Shown here: positions 24,644-32,166 of the stretch, piece after piece
Layout of the letters: each line of letters starts with the position of its first letter
Numbering within the stretch: the stretch's first letter is position 1
Assembly (NCBI GenBank): GCA_016721875.1
Contig: JADKHG010000014.1
Location: forward strand, 186,001 to 250,000
Source of the DNA: Sphingomonadales bacterium
GTDB lineage: Bacteria; Pseudomonadota; Alphaproteobacteria; Sphingomonadales; Sphingomonadaceae
Direction: 5' to 3'
Length of the DNA: 64,000 nt
The notes under the pieces: generated by a model
Database searches by the model: none
Told to the model about the DNA's origin: nothing
The model's input: the letters and a program-made list of their open reading frames with translations, nothing else
Program-made: the position numbers and the translations under genes

Positions 24644-25357
24644 TCAGCTCCGCAAAACCAATGGGCGCGGTGGATATTTGAGCGAACCAGTAGGATCGGA
24701 CAACCGCCCCTTGTCGAGCCGCACCATCTGCGCGCCTTCGATTTCCTGCAGCAAATGGATGTCGTGAGTAGCGACAACCACAGTCGTCCCCAGCCGGTTA
24801 AGGGCCGCGAACAGCTGCAACAGCCGCACCGCCATATCCGGATCGACATTGCCCGTCGGTTCGTCCGCCACCAGCAATTCAGGCCGCCCGATCACTGCGC
24901 GGGCTATTGCTACGCGTTGCTGCTCTCCACCCGACAGCGTCGCCGGACGGGCATCGGCGCGTTCGGTGAGGCCGATCCATGACAGCATCTCTCCAACGGG
25001 CCCCAATAGATCGCGCTCGGCGATTCCCGCGATACGCAGAGGAAGAGCGATATTGTCAAAGGCCGACAGATGCGGGACCAGCCGGAAATCTTGAAAGACA
25101 ACGCCGATCCGCCGGCGGAAACCCGGCAACCGCGCGCGCGGCATAGTGACAATGTCCTGCCCGAACATATGGATAGCACCACGGCTGGGGCGATGCGCAA
25201 GATAAAGCAGTTTGAGCAATGACGTCTTGCCTGCGCCCGATGGACCGGTGAGGAAGTAGAAACTGCCGGGGAACAGCTTGAAGCTGATATCCGACAGCGT
25301 TTCCGCATCGGTGCCGTATCGCAGGCCTACATTGTCAAATTCGGCAACGCTTTGCAT
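24644..25357 (-). CDS. ftsE: Cell division ATP-binding protein FtsE
   Basis: The protein is 237 residues from the ATG at 25357 (MQSVAEFDNVGLRYG); upstream starts at 25375-25417 would add a non-conserved leader. ABC ATPase motifs: Walker A GPSGAGKTS, Q-loop VVFQDFRLVPHL, signature LSGGEQQRVAIAR, Walker B LLVADEPTGNVD and the H-loop VVVATHD. It partners FtsX and is divergent from a zinc-ribbon gene, an arrangement common in Sphingomonadales. Confidence 0.94.
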   Translation of the reverse strand: MQSVAEFDNVGLRYGTDAETLSDISFKLFPGSFYFLTGPSGAGKTSLLKLLYLAHRPSRGAIHMFGQDIVTMPRARLPGFRRRIGVVFQDFRLVPHLSAFDNIALPLRIAGIAERDLLGPVGEMLSWIGLTERADARPATLSGGEQQRVAIARAVIGRPELLVADEPTGNVDPDMAVRLLQLFAALNRLGTTVVVATHDIHLLQEIEGAQMVRLDKGRLSDPTGSLKYPPRPLVLRS

Positions 25358-25516
25358 CGCGGAAGCGCATTGCATATTCATGGCAGCAGCGCAAAGCGAA
25401 AGACGTCTTGACGGCATTGCTGTGCCGCATCGGCACGCCGCAAATATAACGCCCGTCCACAGCTATTTTTCGCGCACGGGGTTGCAAGCATGGCGGTGCT
25501 GTTGTTTATGGCGGCA

Positions 25517-26341
25517 ATGCTGCTGGTCTGCCCCTCTTGCCGGACGCGCTATGTCGTCGCCGATAGCGCCATTGGCCCTGCCGGTCGGCAAGTGCGCTGC
25601 GCCAATTGCCGCCATAGCTGGTTTCAGGACGGACCAAAGTCGGTCGCGCCGCCGCAGCTCGACCTGCCTTCTGCCGTTGCGCCAGCACCTGTGCCGTCCG
25701 AACCCGATCCCACAGAAGCCAAAACATCCGAACAGAACGCCCCGGCCACGACGCCAGAGGCTGGGCTGGCTAGCAACCCGTCGCCGGGTTTTGCGGTATT
25801 TGACCGGCCACCGGTTTCGGCACCGCCGCCACCGGAGCCGCCGACCGTTCCGATTTCAAGCTATGGCAGCGATGGTGCCGATGATCGCAGCCAATTCGCG
25901 CACGAGCCACCGTTCAAGCCGCGTCGCAACCCCGCCAAGTTGATGACCTATGCCGCAGTCGCTTTTGCGCTGCTGGTGGCTTTGGGCGGCGGTGCACTCT
26001 GGTATAGCGGCTGGCTCGATGGTCGTATCGGTTTGTCGATGCAGGAACCCGACCTCAAAATCATATTGCATGACAATCTGGAACAGGGCCGCGCCGCCGA
26101 TGGCACACCCTATTTCATCGCCAGCGGAACCATCGTCAATCCGACGGCCGAACAGCAAAAGGTTCCTGACATGCTGGTCACATTGAAGGATAGCAATGGC
26201 CGTTCGGTGTATAATTGGAAAATCCGTGCTCCGGTGAAGAACCTCGCGCCGGGCGCGACTGCAGATTTCAGCCAATTGCGCCGCGACGTACCGCTAGCCG
26301 CCACCCGCATCAGCATCGTCTGGGCGCTCGACCCGAAATAG
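25517..26341 (+). CDS. MJ0042-type zinc-ribbon membrane protein
   Basis: The protein is 274 residues from the ATG at 25517; in-frame starts at 25490 and 25508 exist, but the family usually begins a few residues before the zinc knuckle. The ribbon is CPSCRTRYVV near the N-terminus with CANCRHSWFQ about 25 residues on. A Pro/Ala/Glu-rich linker follows, then one membrane segment (AAVAFALLVALGGGALWYSG) and a C-terminal DUF3426-like beta domain with IVNPTAEQQ. Function unknown; it is widespread next to ftsEX in sphingomonads, suggesting an envelope or division link. Confidence 0.85.
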   Translation: MLLVCPSCRTRYVVADSAIGPAGRQVRCANCRHSWFQDGPKSVAPPQLDLPSAVAPAPVPSEPDPTEAKTSEQNAPATTPEAGLASNPSPGFAVFDRPPVSAPPPPEPPTVPISSYGSDGADDRSQFAHEPPFKPRRNPAKLMTYAAVAFALLVALGGGALWYSGWLDGRIGLSMQEPDLKIILHDNLEQGRAADGTPYFIASGTIVNPTAEQQKVPDMLVTLKDSNGRSVYNWKIRAPVKNLAPGATADFSQLRRDVPLAATRISIVWALDPK

Positions 26342-26356
26342 CCGAGGCAGTGGGAT

Positions 26357-26566
26357 TTAGTAAAATTCGATCAGCGGCAGATCGGCTCTCATCCGCTGCT
26401 GGCGCACCCGGGGCGGTATCGAGACTCGGGCGCTGGGTTGATTGCCTGCCTCAAACCGGACTTCTTCTCCGCTGATGATTTGCGCACTCACCTGTACGAC
26501 CTCGCGACGCAGCGCTGGGGCTTGCGGGACAGCCAGTGTCAGAAGGGCAAACAGCAACGGTTCCAT
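26357..26566 (-). CDS. Small hypothetical secreted protein
   Basis: The 69-residue protein starts with ATG at 26566. The N-terminus, MEPLLFALLTLAVPQAPA, looks like a short signal peptide. The rest is basic with alternating hydrophobics (VVQVSAQIISGEEVRF and LPLIEFY at the end). It ends 16 bases from the convergent zinc-ribbon gene. No family known. The filled coding frame and signal-like N-terminus favour a real gene. Confidence 0.5.
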   Translation of the reverse strand: MEPLLFALLTLAVPQAPALRREVVQVSAQIISGEEVRFEAGNQPSARVSIPPRVRQQRMRADLPLIEFY

Positions 26567-26723
26567 CGGACCCGAATTAGCGTTTGATCGACAGCTGCCC
26601 GCAAGGGTTAAAGAAGGTTAACCATCCAGTGTGGAGCAGTCTTTTGCCGCTTTCCTTCGCTTTGGCGCGAAACTGGCCCGTATTGCGACAGCTGTGCGTC
26701 GCATATTACCAACCGAAAGATTG

Positions 26724-26752
26724 TTGCGCAGGGGGATACCCTTTGCTAAGGG
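26724..26752 (+). promoter_or_regulatory. Promoter of tRNA-Leu
   Basis: TTGCGC (26724-26729), a 17-bp spacer and TAAGGG (26747-26752) are followed by a GC-rich discriminator (CGCGC), the same layout as the tRNA-Val promoter. The mature tRNA begins 24 bases further on. Confidence 0.4.
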
Positions 26753-26775
26753 CGCGCTCCTACCTGTCGGGACGT

Positions 26776-26862
26776 GCGGTCATGGCGGAATTGGTAGACG
26801 CGCAACGTTGAGGTCGTTGTGGCCGAAAGGCCGTGGAAGTTCGAGTCTTCTTGACCGCACCA
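26776..26862 (+). tRNA. tRNA-Leu(GAG)
   Basis: Class II tRNA of 87 bases. The acceptor stem is GCGGTCA/TGACCGC, discriminator A, encoded CCA at 26860-26862. The anticodon stem-loop is CAACG-TTGAGGT-CGTTG, with anticodon GAG at 26810-26812. A long variable arm (TGGCCGAAAGGCCG) and the T-arm GAAGTTCGAGTCTTC follow. Confidence 0.96.
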
Positions 26863-27165
26863 GACAGTCCTAATGAATGCCCCAAAAGCCGTTCGATGGA
26901 GACCGGGGGGCCGAAAGCCCTCGAAACCGGGCGCTTCCAGCAGACCTCTTTGATAGGCTGCAGTCGTAGACGGCCAGTGGACTGAGCAAGCCGCCAAAAA
27001 TATGGGCCACGTCTCCAGAGCCCATAATTCTGACTGCAGTTGGTTTGAGGGTGCTCAGACAAATCCGAGCTCAGAGATGGAACCCGGATGCGACCAAACG
27101 GTTTTCTTCTATTCTGAACGATCATTGCGATCGTCCGGAACATTGCCAGCCAGGGATTATGGACA
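26863..27165. other. Intergenic region without a recognisable gene
   Basis: The 303 bases between tRNA-Leu and the MgtC-like gene show no convincing ORF or tRNA terminator. The only structure noted is ACGATC-ATTGC-GATCGT at about 27118-27134, about 30 bases upstream of the next start, a possible operator. Confidence 0.4.
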
Positions 27166-27654
27166 ATGCAGCTCACGCCTTCGGTGCCGATCCATTATTT
27201 TGATATCGATATCCTGCTGCGCGTGGGAAGCGCTGCGATGTTGGGCCTTCTTCTCGGGCTGGACAGGGAATTGCGCGGGCAAGCCGCCGGGTTGCGCACG
27301 CATGGTTTGACCTGTTTTGCCACATCGGTGATGACGGTATCGCTGATCTCGCTCTATGCCCAACTGGGCGGAGCGGATTCGAAAATGGATCCGTTGCGCA
27401 TTTTTGAAGCTGTGGGGGCCTTTGTGGGCATTGCCGCTGCCGGCCTGATCGTTGTGACTAAAGGCGAAGTGCACAATCTAACAACCGCCGTCAATCTGCT
27501 GCTGGCGGCGGTTATCGGCATTGCTTGTGGCGCCGGGCAATGGCCGCTTGTTGTCGTCGCAGCACTTTTTGGATCGGCAATCGTTACGCTGATCGGATAT
27601 GCCGAGAACCGCTGGCTAAAGCCGATCGCAGACGATCCTCCCGCCGCCTCCTGA
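27166..27654 (+). CDS. MgtC/SapB family membrane protein
   Basis: The 162-residue protein has four to five membrane segments. The MgtC hallmark is MLGLLLGLDRELRGQAAGLRTHGLTC at about residues 25-50, with the conserved Arg-Glu and Arg-Thr-His pair. Virulence MgtC proteins modulate F-type ATP synthase under Mg limitation; short MgtC/SapB proteins like this lack the C-terminal ACT-like domain and have no firm role. ATG at 27166. Convergent with the small basic protein gene at 27669. Confidence 0.85.
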   Translation: MQLTPSVPIHYFDIDILLRVGSAAMLGLLLGLDRELRGQAAGLRTHGLTCFATSVMTVSLISLYAQLGGADSKMDPLRIFEAVGAFVGIAAAGLIVVTKGEVHNLTTAVNLLLAAVIGIACGAGQWPLVVVAALFGSAIVTLIGYAENRWLKPIADDPPAAS

Positions 27655-27668
27655 AATCTCCAACACGT

Positions 27669-27965
27669 CTAATCACCCGCAGACGACCGACTGCGCCGCG
27701 TATCCCATCCTTTTCGGGCAGCGGCGGAACGCTGTTCATACGAACCGGATTTATGGGCTCTGCCACCGCGGGAAGAGGAAACATGTGTCGGGTCTGCCCG
27801 GCCTGAACCGGATTTGTTGCCGCCGCCCGATTCCTTGTTCACCGTCGCCCAAGCGCGGCTCTTCGCCTCTTTCTCTGAAACGCCGCGATCCTCGTAACTG
27901 TCGGCGATATGCTCTGCCTTGCGTTTCTGCTTGTCGGTATATTTGCTTTTGTCACCCCGTGGCAT
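27669..27965 (-). CDS. Small hydrophilic protein, 'plasmid stabilization protein' type
   Basis: The 98-residue, very polar protein begins MPRGDKSKYTDKQKRKAEHI and continues with a SYEDRGVSEKEAKSRAW segment, then a Gly/Ser/Lys/Arg-rich tail ending RSAAARKGWDTRRSR. This small family is widely annotated in alphaproteobacteria as plasmid stabilization protein, but that name is not backed by function. The composition suggests nucleic-acid binding or a disordered stress protein. ATG at 27965. Confidence 0.75.
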   Translation of the reverse strand: MPRGDKSKYTDKQKRKAEHIADSYEDRGVSEKEAKSRAWATVNKESGGGNKSGSGRADPTHVSSSRGGRAHKSGSYEQRSAAARKGWDTRRSRSSAGD

Positions 27966-28092
27966 CGTCTCTTCCTCTTAGCTTGATCCGATGCAACGCA
28001 CGAAGCCGGTGCGTTGTTCCGGGCAGATGAAATCCGATATCGCGGAACAAGTAGAGCGATCTGGCGTTGGGGCCCTTACCTCAATCAGGACA

Positions 28093-28578
28093 ATGAAAAT
28101 GAAGATGCTCTATTTTGCAGGCATGGCGTTGCTCCTGTCGGCCTGTGACAATCGAACCGAAACGACCGAAGACTTGCGCGATGAGACTTCGCCGACAATG
28201 CACACCGCCGATGGCTCAATGACGCCCGCAGCTTCGACGGTACAACCCACCAATGCCTCCGGCTATGTCGCTGCGGCGGGAGCAGGCGATCTGTGGGAAA
28301 TTGAATCGTCACGCGTGTTGCTGGCGAAATCGACAAATGCCGATGTGAAGAAATTCGCCCAGATGATGATCGATCAGCACCAGCAATCGACGGACAAGAT
28401 CAAAGCTGCCGCAAAAACAGCGGATATGAATGTCGGGGCGGCAATTCTGGATAGCGTTCATCAGCAGATGCTTGATGAAATCAAAAATGCCGATGCCAGT
28501 GCCGTCGATGATATTTATCTTCGCAACCAGCGAACGGTTCACAAAGATCGGCGGCTATGGACACAGCAACACCGCTGA
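28093..28578 (+). pseudogene. DUF4142 lipoprotein, truncated by transposase remnant
   Basis: The frame from the ATG at 28093 encodes MKMKMLYFAGMALLLSAC, a lipoprotein signal with Cys in an LSAC lipobox, then a DUF4142 domain (YVAAAGAGDLWEIESSRVLL, KKFAQMMIDQHQQSTDKI). The domain breaks off after DDIYLRNQ, near 28530. The last 15 or so residues (to 28578) are out-of-frame transposase DNA. DUF4142 normally continues with a second long helix pair, so this is a C-terminally cut, probably non-functional gene. Confidence 0.75.
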
Positions 28579-28867
28579 GAACTTCTTTTCGATTTTCAAG
28601 CGTGGCGTGATCGGCACATATCATCATATGAGCGAAGCGCACCTTGGCCGGTACTGCCGCGAATTTGACCTTCGCTACAACACCCGCAAATTGACCGACA
28701 GCGAACGTGCTAGGGTCATCGTGAAGGGTATGGAGGGCAAGCGCCTCACCTATCGGCGGATTGATAAACTCGCCGCCTCGCGACGGGCTGCTTCCGTCGC
28801 GTCCGCGCGAAATCCGTCGGTCTTTCCGCTATGGACTTTGTCCGGAAGTGGGCCGTCTTCTGCCTGA
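28535..28867 (+). mobile_element. IS1595-family (ISXO2-like) transposase C-terminal remnant
   Basis: In the frame of 28553-28867 the translation reads GYGHSNTAENFFSIFKRGV, then GTYHHMSEAHLGRYCREFDL and MEGKRLTYRRIDKLA. This is the C-terminal third of ISXO2-like DDE(N) transposases, including the NTxENFFSIFKRG catalytic region. No N-terminus, start codon or terminal inverted repeat is visible, so it is a decayed end fragment. It lies directly on the broken DUF4142 gene. The next 220 bases, to 29087, contain nothing recognisable and are more AT-rich. Confidence 0.8.
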
Positions 28868-29087
28868 CAGAATATCGGCTCAGAAATTGGCAAAGCTGAT
28901 AATGGGGTGCGTTGGAATCTCGGTCAGTAATGTCAACAAAGCAGCTTTGTTTGGACCCCCAAGCTTTTTCGAAATCAGCCTCCTTTTCCGACTTGAAGCC
29001 GTCATAAAAAAGTGGCGGGACTTACGTACCGGGTAAACGCTTATGTTGGTTTGCAAAATCTCAACTTACTTACCGCGTTTTTTGAAA

Positions 29088-30101
29088 TTACCGTATCTGG
29101 CCGGATAGTGCTTTCAACAGTTGTGAACGCATGGAATCTATATCTTCGGGCTTCGAACTTTTCAAAATTCCGCGCGCAAAATCAGGCAAATGCTCGCCGG
29201 GATCGCCATTTTCCAAGAACACATAATGGTCAAAATTGGCTCGCCATGCCCTTCGCTGCTCGGCAGGGAGCTGGCGGATCGCCATGATCGCGTGGAGCAT
29301 CGCATCCCAGGGAGAGCCGCCGTCTTTGAGCGCATCGTTCCACCAATAGTTGATCAGGATGTTGAGCGGATCGAGCGCCTCGACATGATGATACCATTGG
29401 TAGGGAATGAACAAGGCATCGCCCGGTTCCAGTTCGGCAACCGAGGCAGATTCCAGGGCATCGGTAAAACGGGGAAAGCGCTCCAGATCAGGATTGGTCA
29501 AGTGAACCATGCTGATCGGAGTTCCAGCAGGCGTCACGTGCAATGGGCCCATATAAAGGTTACCAATCTGCTCTGGCGGGAACAGCGTAAAGCGACGGTG
29601 GCCAGCTACGTTGCAGGCAATATTGTCGAGCGGATCGTTGTGGGTTGCGACCTTCGCCCTGTTGCCGATCCAGATTCGCGGCGCGACATCTTGTGGCAAC
29701 AGCGGCATGGGATGGTCGATCAAAAAACCCGCTAAATGGCTTTCGATGTCAAGGCTCTGGATGGCAATGGTGGCGGGGTTTGCGCCGTTTGCTGACGCCT
29801 CCAGCGCGGCGACAATCTCGGCAAAAGGTGCCTGCCTTTTGCTGTAGGTGAAGGCTTTCATATCGGGGCGATAATGCAGAATGCCTTCGCTTTCGGGTGG
29901 TGCAAGCGCGAATTCCAATGGACCATTTGCCATGCGTTTTTCGAGATAGCGCACGGCGCCGAAAGGTTCGTCAATGGCTGCCGAAACAATCGGCCAATTC
30001 CGCACCATACCGCGCAAAAGTGCGGGTTCGCCCAATGGCCGAATCTCTGTTGCAAAGATTTCAGGGGTTACATCATCCCAGACGCGAACTGGCTTCACCA
30101 C
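29088..30101 (-). CDS. JmjC-like cupin-8 protein A (2OG-Fe(II)-oxygenase-like)
   Basis: The 337-residue protein begins with adjacent GTG codons at 30101 and 30098; the second is better spaced from GGGAGG. The cupin-8/JmjC fold shows PALLRGMVRNWP near the N-terminus, the Fe-binding HxD in KVATHNDPLDNIAC, GHRRFTLFPPEQI and a distal His in PYQWYHHVEA, then NILINYWW. These are the metal and 2-oxoglutarate residues of FIH-type hydroxylases. Such genes sit with TonB receptors and halogenases in glycan loci of sphingomonads and Caulobacter. It is a close paralogue of the protein at 43241-44272 and is divergent from the DUF6445 gene. Confidence 0.87.
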   Translation of the reverse strand: MVKPVRVWDDVTPEIFATEIRPLGEPALLRGMVRNWPIVSAAIDEPFGAVRYLEKRMANGPLEFALAPPESEGILHYRPDMKAFTYSKRQAPFAEIVAALEASANGANPATIAIQSLDIESHLAGFLIDHPMPLLPQDVAPRIWIGNRAKVATHNDPLDNIACNVAGHRRFTLFPPEQIGNLYMGPLHVTPAGTPISMVHLTNPDLERFPRFTDALESASVAELEPGDALFIPYQWYHHVEALDPLNILINYWWNDALKDGGSPWDAMLHAIMAIRQLPAEQRRAWRANFDHYVFLENGDPGEHLPDFARGILKSSKPEDIDSMRSQLLKALSGQIR

Positions 30102-30178
30102 GACCTCCCAGCCTCCATCAAAGCGGTCGCGAGCTACGCGCTTTCCTTTGGCCTTGGCAATGCCTATTGCGAGGCACC

Positions 30179-30859
30179 ATGGAATGGCAGCCCAAAATTG
30201 AAGTGCGCAGCGTCGGAGATAAGGGCCAGACGGTTGTCGTCATTGACGGCTTCGCGCGCGATCCTGAGCGCTGGCGGGAGGCGGCTATGGCCGCTGATTA
30301 TCGAACCATGGGTGACTATTATCCCGGACGCCGCGCCCATGCGCCAAAGGCCTATTTCGACGATGTCGGCCCATTGCTTGGCGCTATTTTTCGCAAGGCC
30401 TTTGGCTGTTCGGCGCATATGTCGGTCGACCGTGCGCTCTATTCGATTGTCAGCACACCGCCGGTCCAGTTGAACCTCGCGCAGCGTGTGCCGCATATCG
30501 ACAATAGCGAACCCGACCGTTTTGCGATGGTACATTATCTGTCGCATCAGGATTTGGGCGGAACCGGATTTTACCGGCACAAGGCGAGTGGGTTCGAAAC
30601 AGTAACGCCAGACCGTCACCGTTTGTATCTCGATCAGCTTGAGCAAGATTTTGCGAGAACAGGCGAACCGGAACCGGGCTATATCGAAGGCGACACCGAC
30701 TTGTTCGTGCAGACCGGCGCGGTCGATCATGCCTATAATCGCGCGGTCCTCTATCCCGGAAATCTGCTCCACTGTTCGTTGACGCGCAATGACTGTGACT
30801 ATCCGGATGACCCACGCCTCGGACGGCTGACGATTGCTGCCTTCATGCTTGCCCGCTAA
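30179..30859 (+). CDS. DUF6445 family protein, 2OG-Fe(II) oxygenase-like
   Basis: The protein is 226 residues from the ATG at 30179 (MEWQPKIEVRSV); the frame is open upstream but lies over the divergent gene. Putative iron ligands are the HxD in RVPHIDNSEPDRFAMVHYLS and the distal His in NLLHCSL, with an Arg in LGRLTIAAF placed to bind 2-oxoglutarate. This family travels with cupin-8 proteins, halogenases and SapC next to TonB receptors. Function unknown; oxidative tailoring is inferred from the metal site. Confidence 0.78.
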   Translation: MEWQPKIEVRSVGDKGQTVVVIDGFARDPERWREAAMAADYRTMGDYYPGRRAHAPKAYFDDVGPLLGAIFRKAFGCSAHMSVDRALYSIVSTPPVQLNLAQRVPHIDNSEPDRFAMVHYLSHQDLGGTGFYRHKASGFETVTPDRHRLYLDQLEQDFARTGEPEPGYIEGDTDLFVQTGAVDHAYNRAVLYPGNLLHCSLTRNDCDYPDDPRLGRLTIAAFMLAR

Positions 30860-30915
30860 GCAATTGTCGCGCATGAACGGGGCTGTCTAATATGCGCGAC
30901 GGGGGTTGAAACGGA

Positions 30916-31962
30916 TTGACGAAGAAGCCGACAATTGATGATGTCGCGGCGCGTGCCGGAGTAGCGCGCACAACGGTTTCGCGCGTGCTCAACAATGGAC
31001 CCAATGTGCGTGATGAAGTGCGTGACAAGGTGCGTACGGCGGTTGCCGAGCTTGGCTATCAGGTCAATGCGCAGGCGCGGCATCTGGCAAGCGGCAGCAG
31101 CAGGCAGATCGCGCTGATCCACGCAACCGACACAGAGGCCGAACCCAACAGCTATTACCATTCCGGGCTAGAGCTCGGCGCGCTTCGGGCCTGCGCGGAA
31201 AAGGGCTATACTTTGGTCACCCACACCGCCAACCCGGTCAAGGAAGAGGACGACCGGCGCATAATCGATCTGGCTCGGGGTGGCCAATATGATGGCCTGA
31301 TCCTGACACCGCCCTATTCGGATAGGCTGGATCTGGTGCGCGCGATCATCGGGCATGGCTGTCCGCTGGTTTGCGTTTCGGCTGGCCCGGAATCGCAGCA
31401 ACTTGCTCCTTGGGTTGGCATTGACGATCGCGCGGCGGGGGAGGCGCTTGGGACCTTGCTGACCGAACTTGGCCATCGCCACTTTGCCTATATTGACGGT
31501 ATCGAAGGGCATATCTCGGCAGGGATGCGTTTGCAGGGTTTTACCGATGCCTTGGAAAAGACAGGGCTTGATTCAACAGCAATCCGCGTCGTTCGCGGCA
31601 ACTTCACCTTCAAATCGGGGGTCGAATTGGCGGCAGATATATTGGGCGTACAGGATCGTCCGACCGCATTGGTCTGTGCCAATGACGATATGGCGGCGGG
31701 TGCTTTGCTGACCGCGCACACGTTAGGACTGCAAATTCCGGCGGATATTTCGATCACCGGTTTTGACGATACCCCTGTGTCCGAAATTGTCTGGCCACCT
31801 CTGACCACAGTGCACCAGCCGATCCGGCAACTGGGCGCTCGCGCGGTTGAGCAATTGGTTGGCGGGATACAGTCGGCAGGCGAGCCGCGCGCGTCGGTCG
31901 ATTCCTATGTTGCGTTCTGGGTGGTCGAGCGGCTGTCGACGGCGGCAAACCGCAACAGCTGA
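30916..31962 (+). CDS. LacI family transcriptional regulator
   Basis: The 348-residue protein starts with TTG at 30916 after GGGGG. The LacI HTH is TIDDVAARAGVARTTVSRVL, then the hinge QVNAQARHLASGSSRQIALI, followed by a periplasmic-binding-protein-like sensor domain (YDGLILTPPY; CANDDMAAGALL; SITGFDDTPVSEIVWPPLTT). It lies directly upstream of the TonB receptor, with LacI-type operators in the gap, and is the likely repressor of the glucan locus. The inducer is probably a gluco-oligosaccharide or glucose, which is inference. Confidence 0.93.
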   Translation: MTKKPTIDDVAARAGVARTTVSRVLNNGPNVRDEVRDKVRTAVAELGYQVNAQARHLASGSSRQIALIHATDTEAEPNSYYHSGLELGALRACAEKGYTLVTHTANPVKEEDDRRIIDLARGGQYDGLILTPPYSDRLDLVRAIIGHGCPLVCVSAGPESQQLAPWVGIDDRAAGEALGTLLTELGHRHFAYIDGIEGHISAGMRLQGFTDALEKTGLDSTAIRVVRGNFTFKSGVELAADILGVQDRPTALVCANDDMAAGALLTAHTLGLQIPADISITGFDDTPVSEIVWPPLTTVHQPIRQLGARAVEQLVGGIQSAGEPRASVDSYVAFWVVERLSTAANRNS

Positions 31963-31982
31963 CAAAGCGGTTGTCCATCGAT

Positions 31983-31998
31983 TTGGAAACGCTCCCAA
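31983..31998. promoter_or_regulatory. LacI-type operator O1
   Basis: TTGGAAACGCTCCCAA has the LacI-family pattern of an even palindrome with central CG. It lies 20 bases after the LacI stop and its centre is 55 bp from operator O2, about five helical turns, so a looped tetramer could bind both. Between them, TTGACT at 32006 is a candidate -35 element for the receptor. Confidence 0.7.
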
Positions 31999-32035
31999 TT
32001 TGTGATTGACTTTGCGACCACTTTTTGGCAATCAG

Positions 32036-32055
32036 AATTGGGAGCGCTTCCAATT
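32036..32055. promoter_or_regulatory. LacI-type operator O2
   Basis: AATTGGGAGCGCTTCCAATT is a 20-bp palindrome with one mismatched pair and central CG, the strongest of the three operators. It is 111 bases before the TonB-receptor ATG and would overlap the -10/transcription-start region of the promoter suggested at 32006. Confidence 0.8.
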
Positions 32056-32166
32056 TTTGACCATATTGATTTGCGAGCAGGTAAGTCAGGTGCGTCTGGG
32101 TAAAAATTGAAAAGTGCCAAATCGCAAAGGCTTCGGGACCAACCGGGCCAGGAGAGGACATACAGA

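Noticed and set aside
28761..29287. Two overlapping plus-strand frames around 28761-29036 and 29012-29287
   Set aside because: The first overlaps the transposase remnant in another frame and the second runs over the end of the cupin-8 A gene; neither resembles a protein family.
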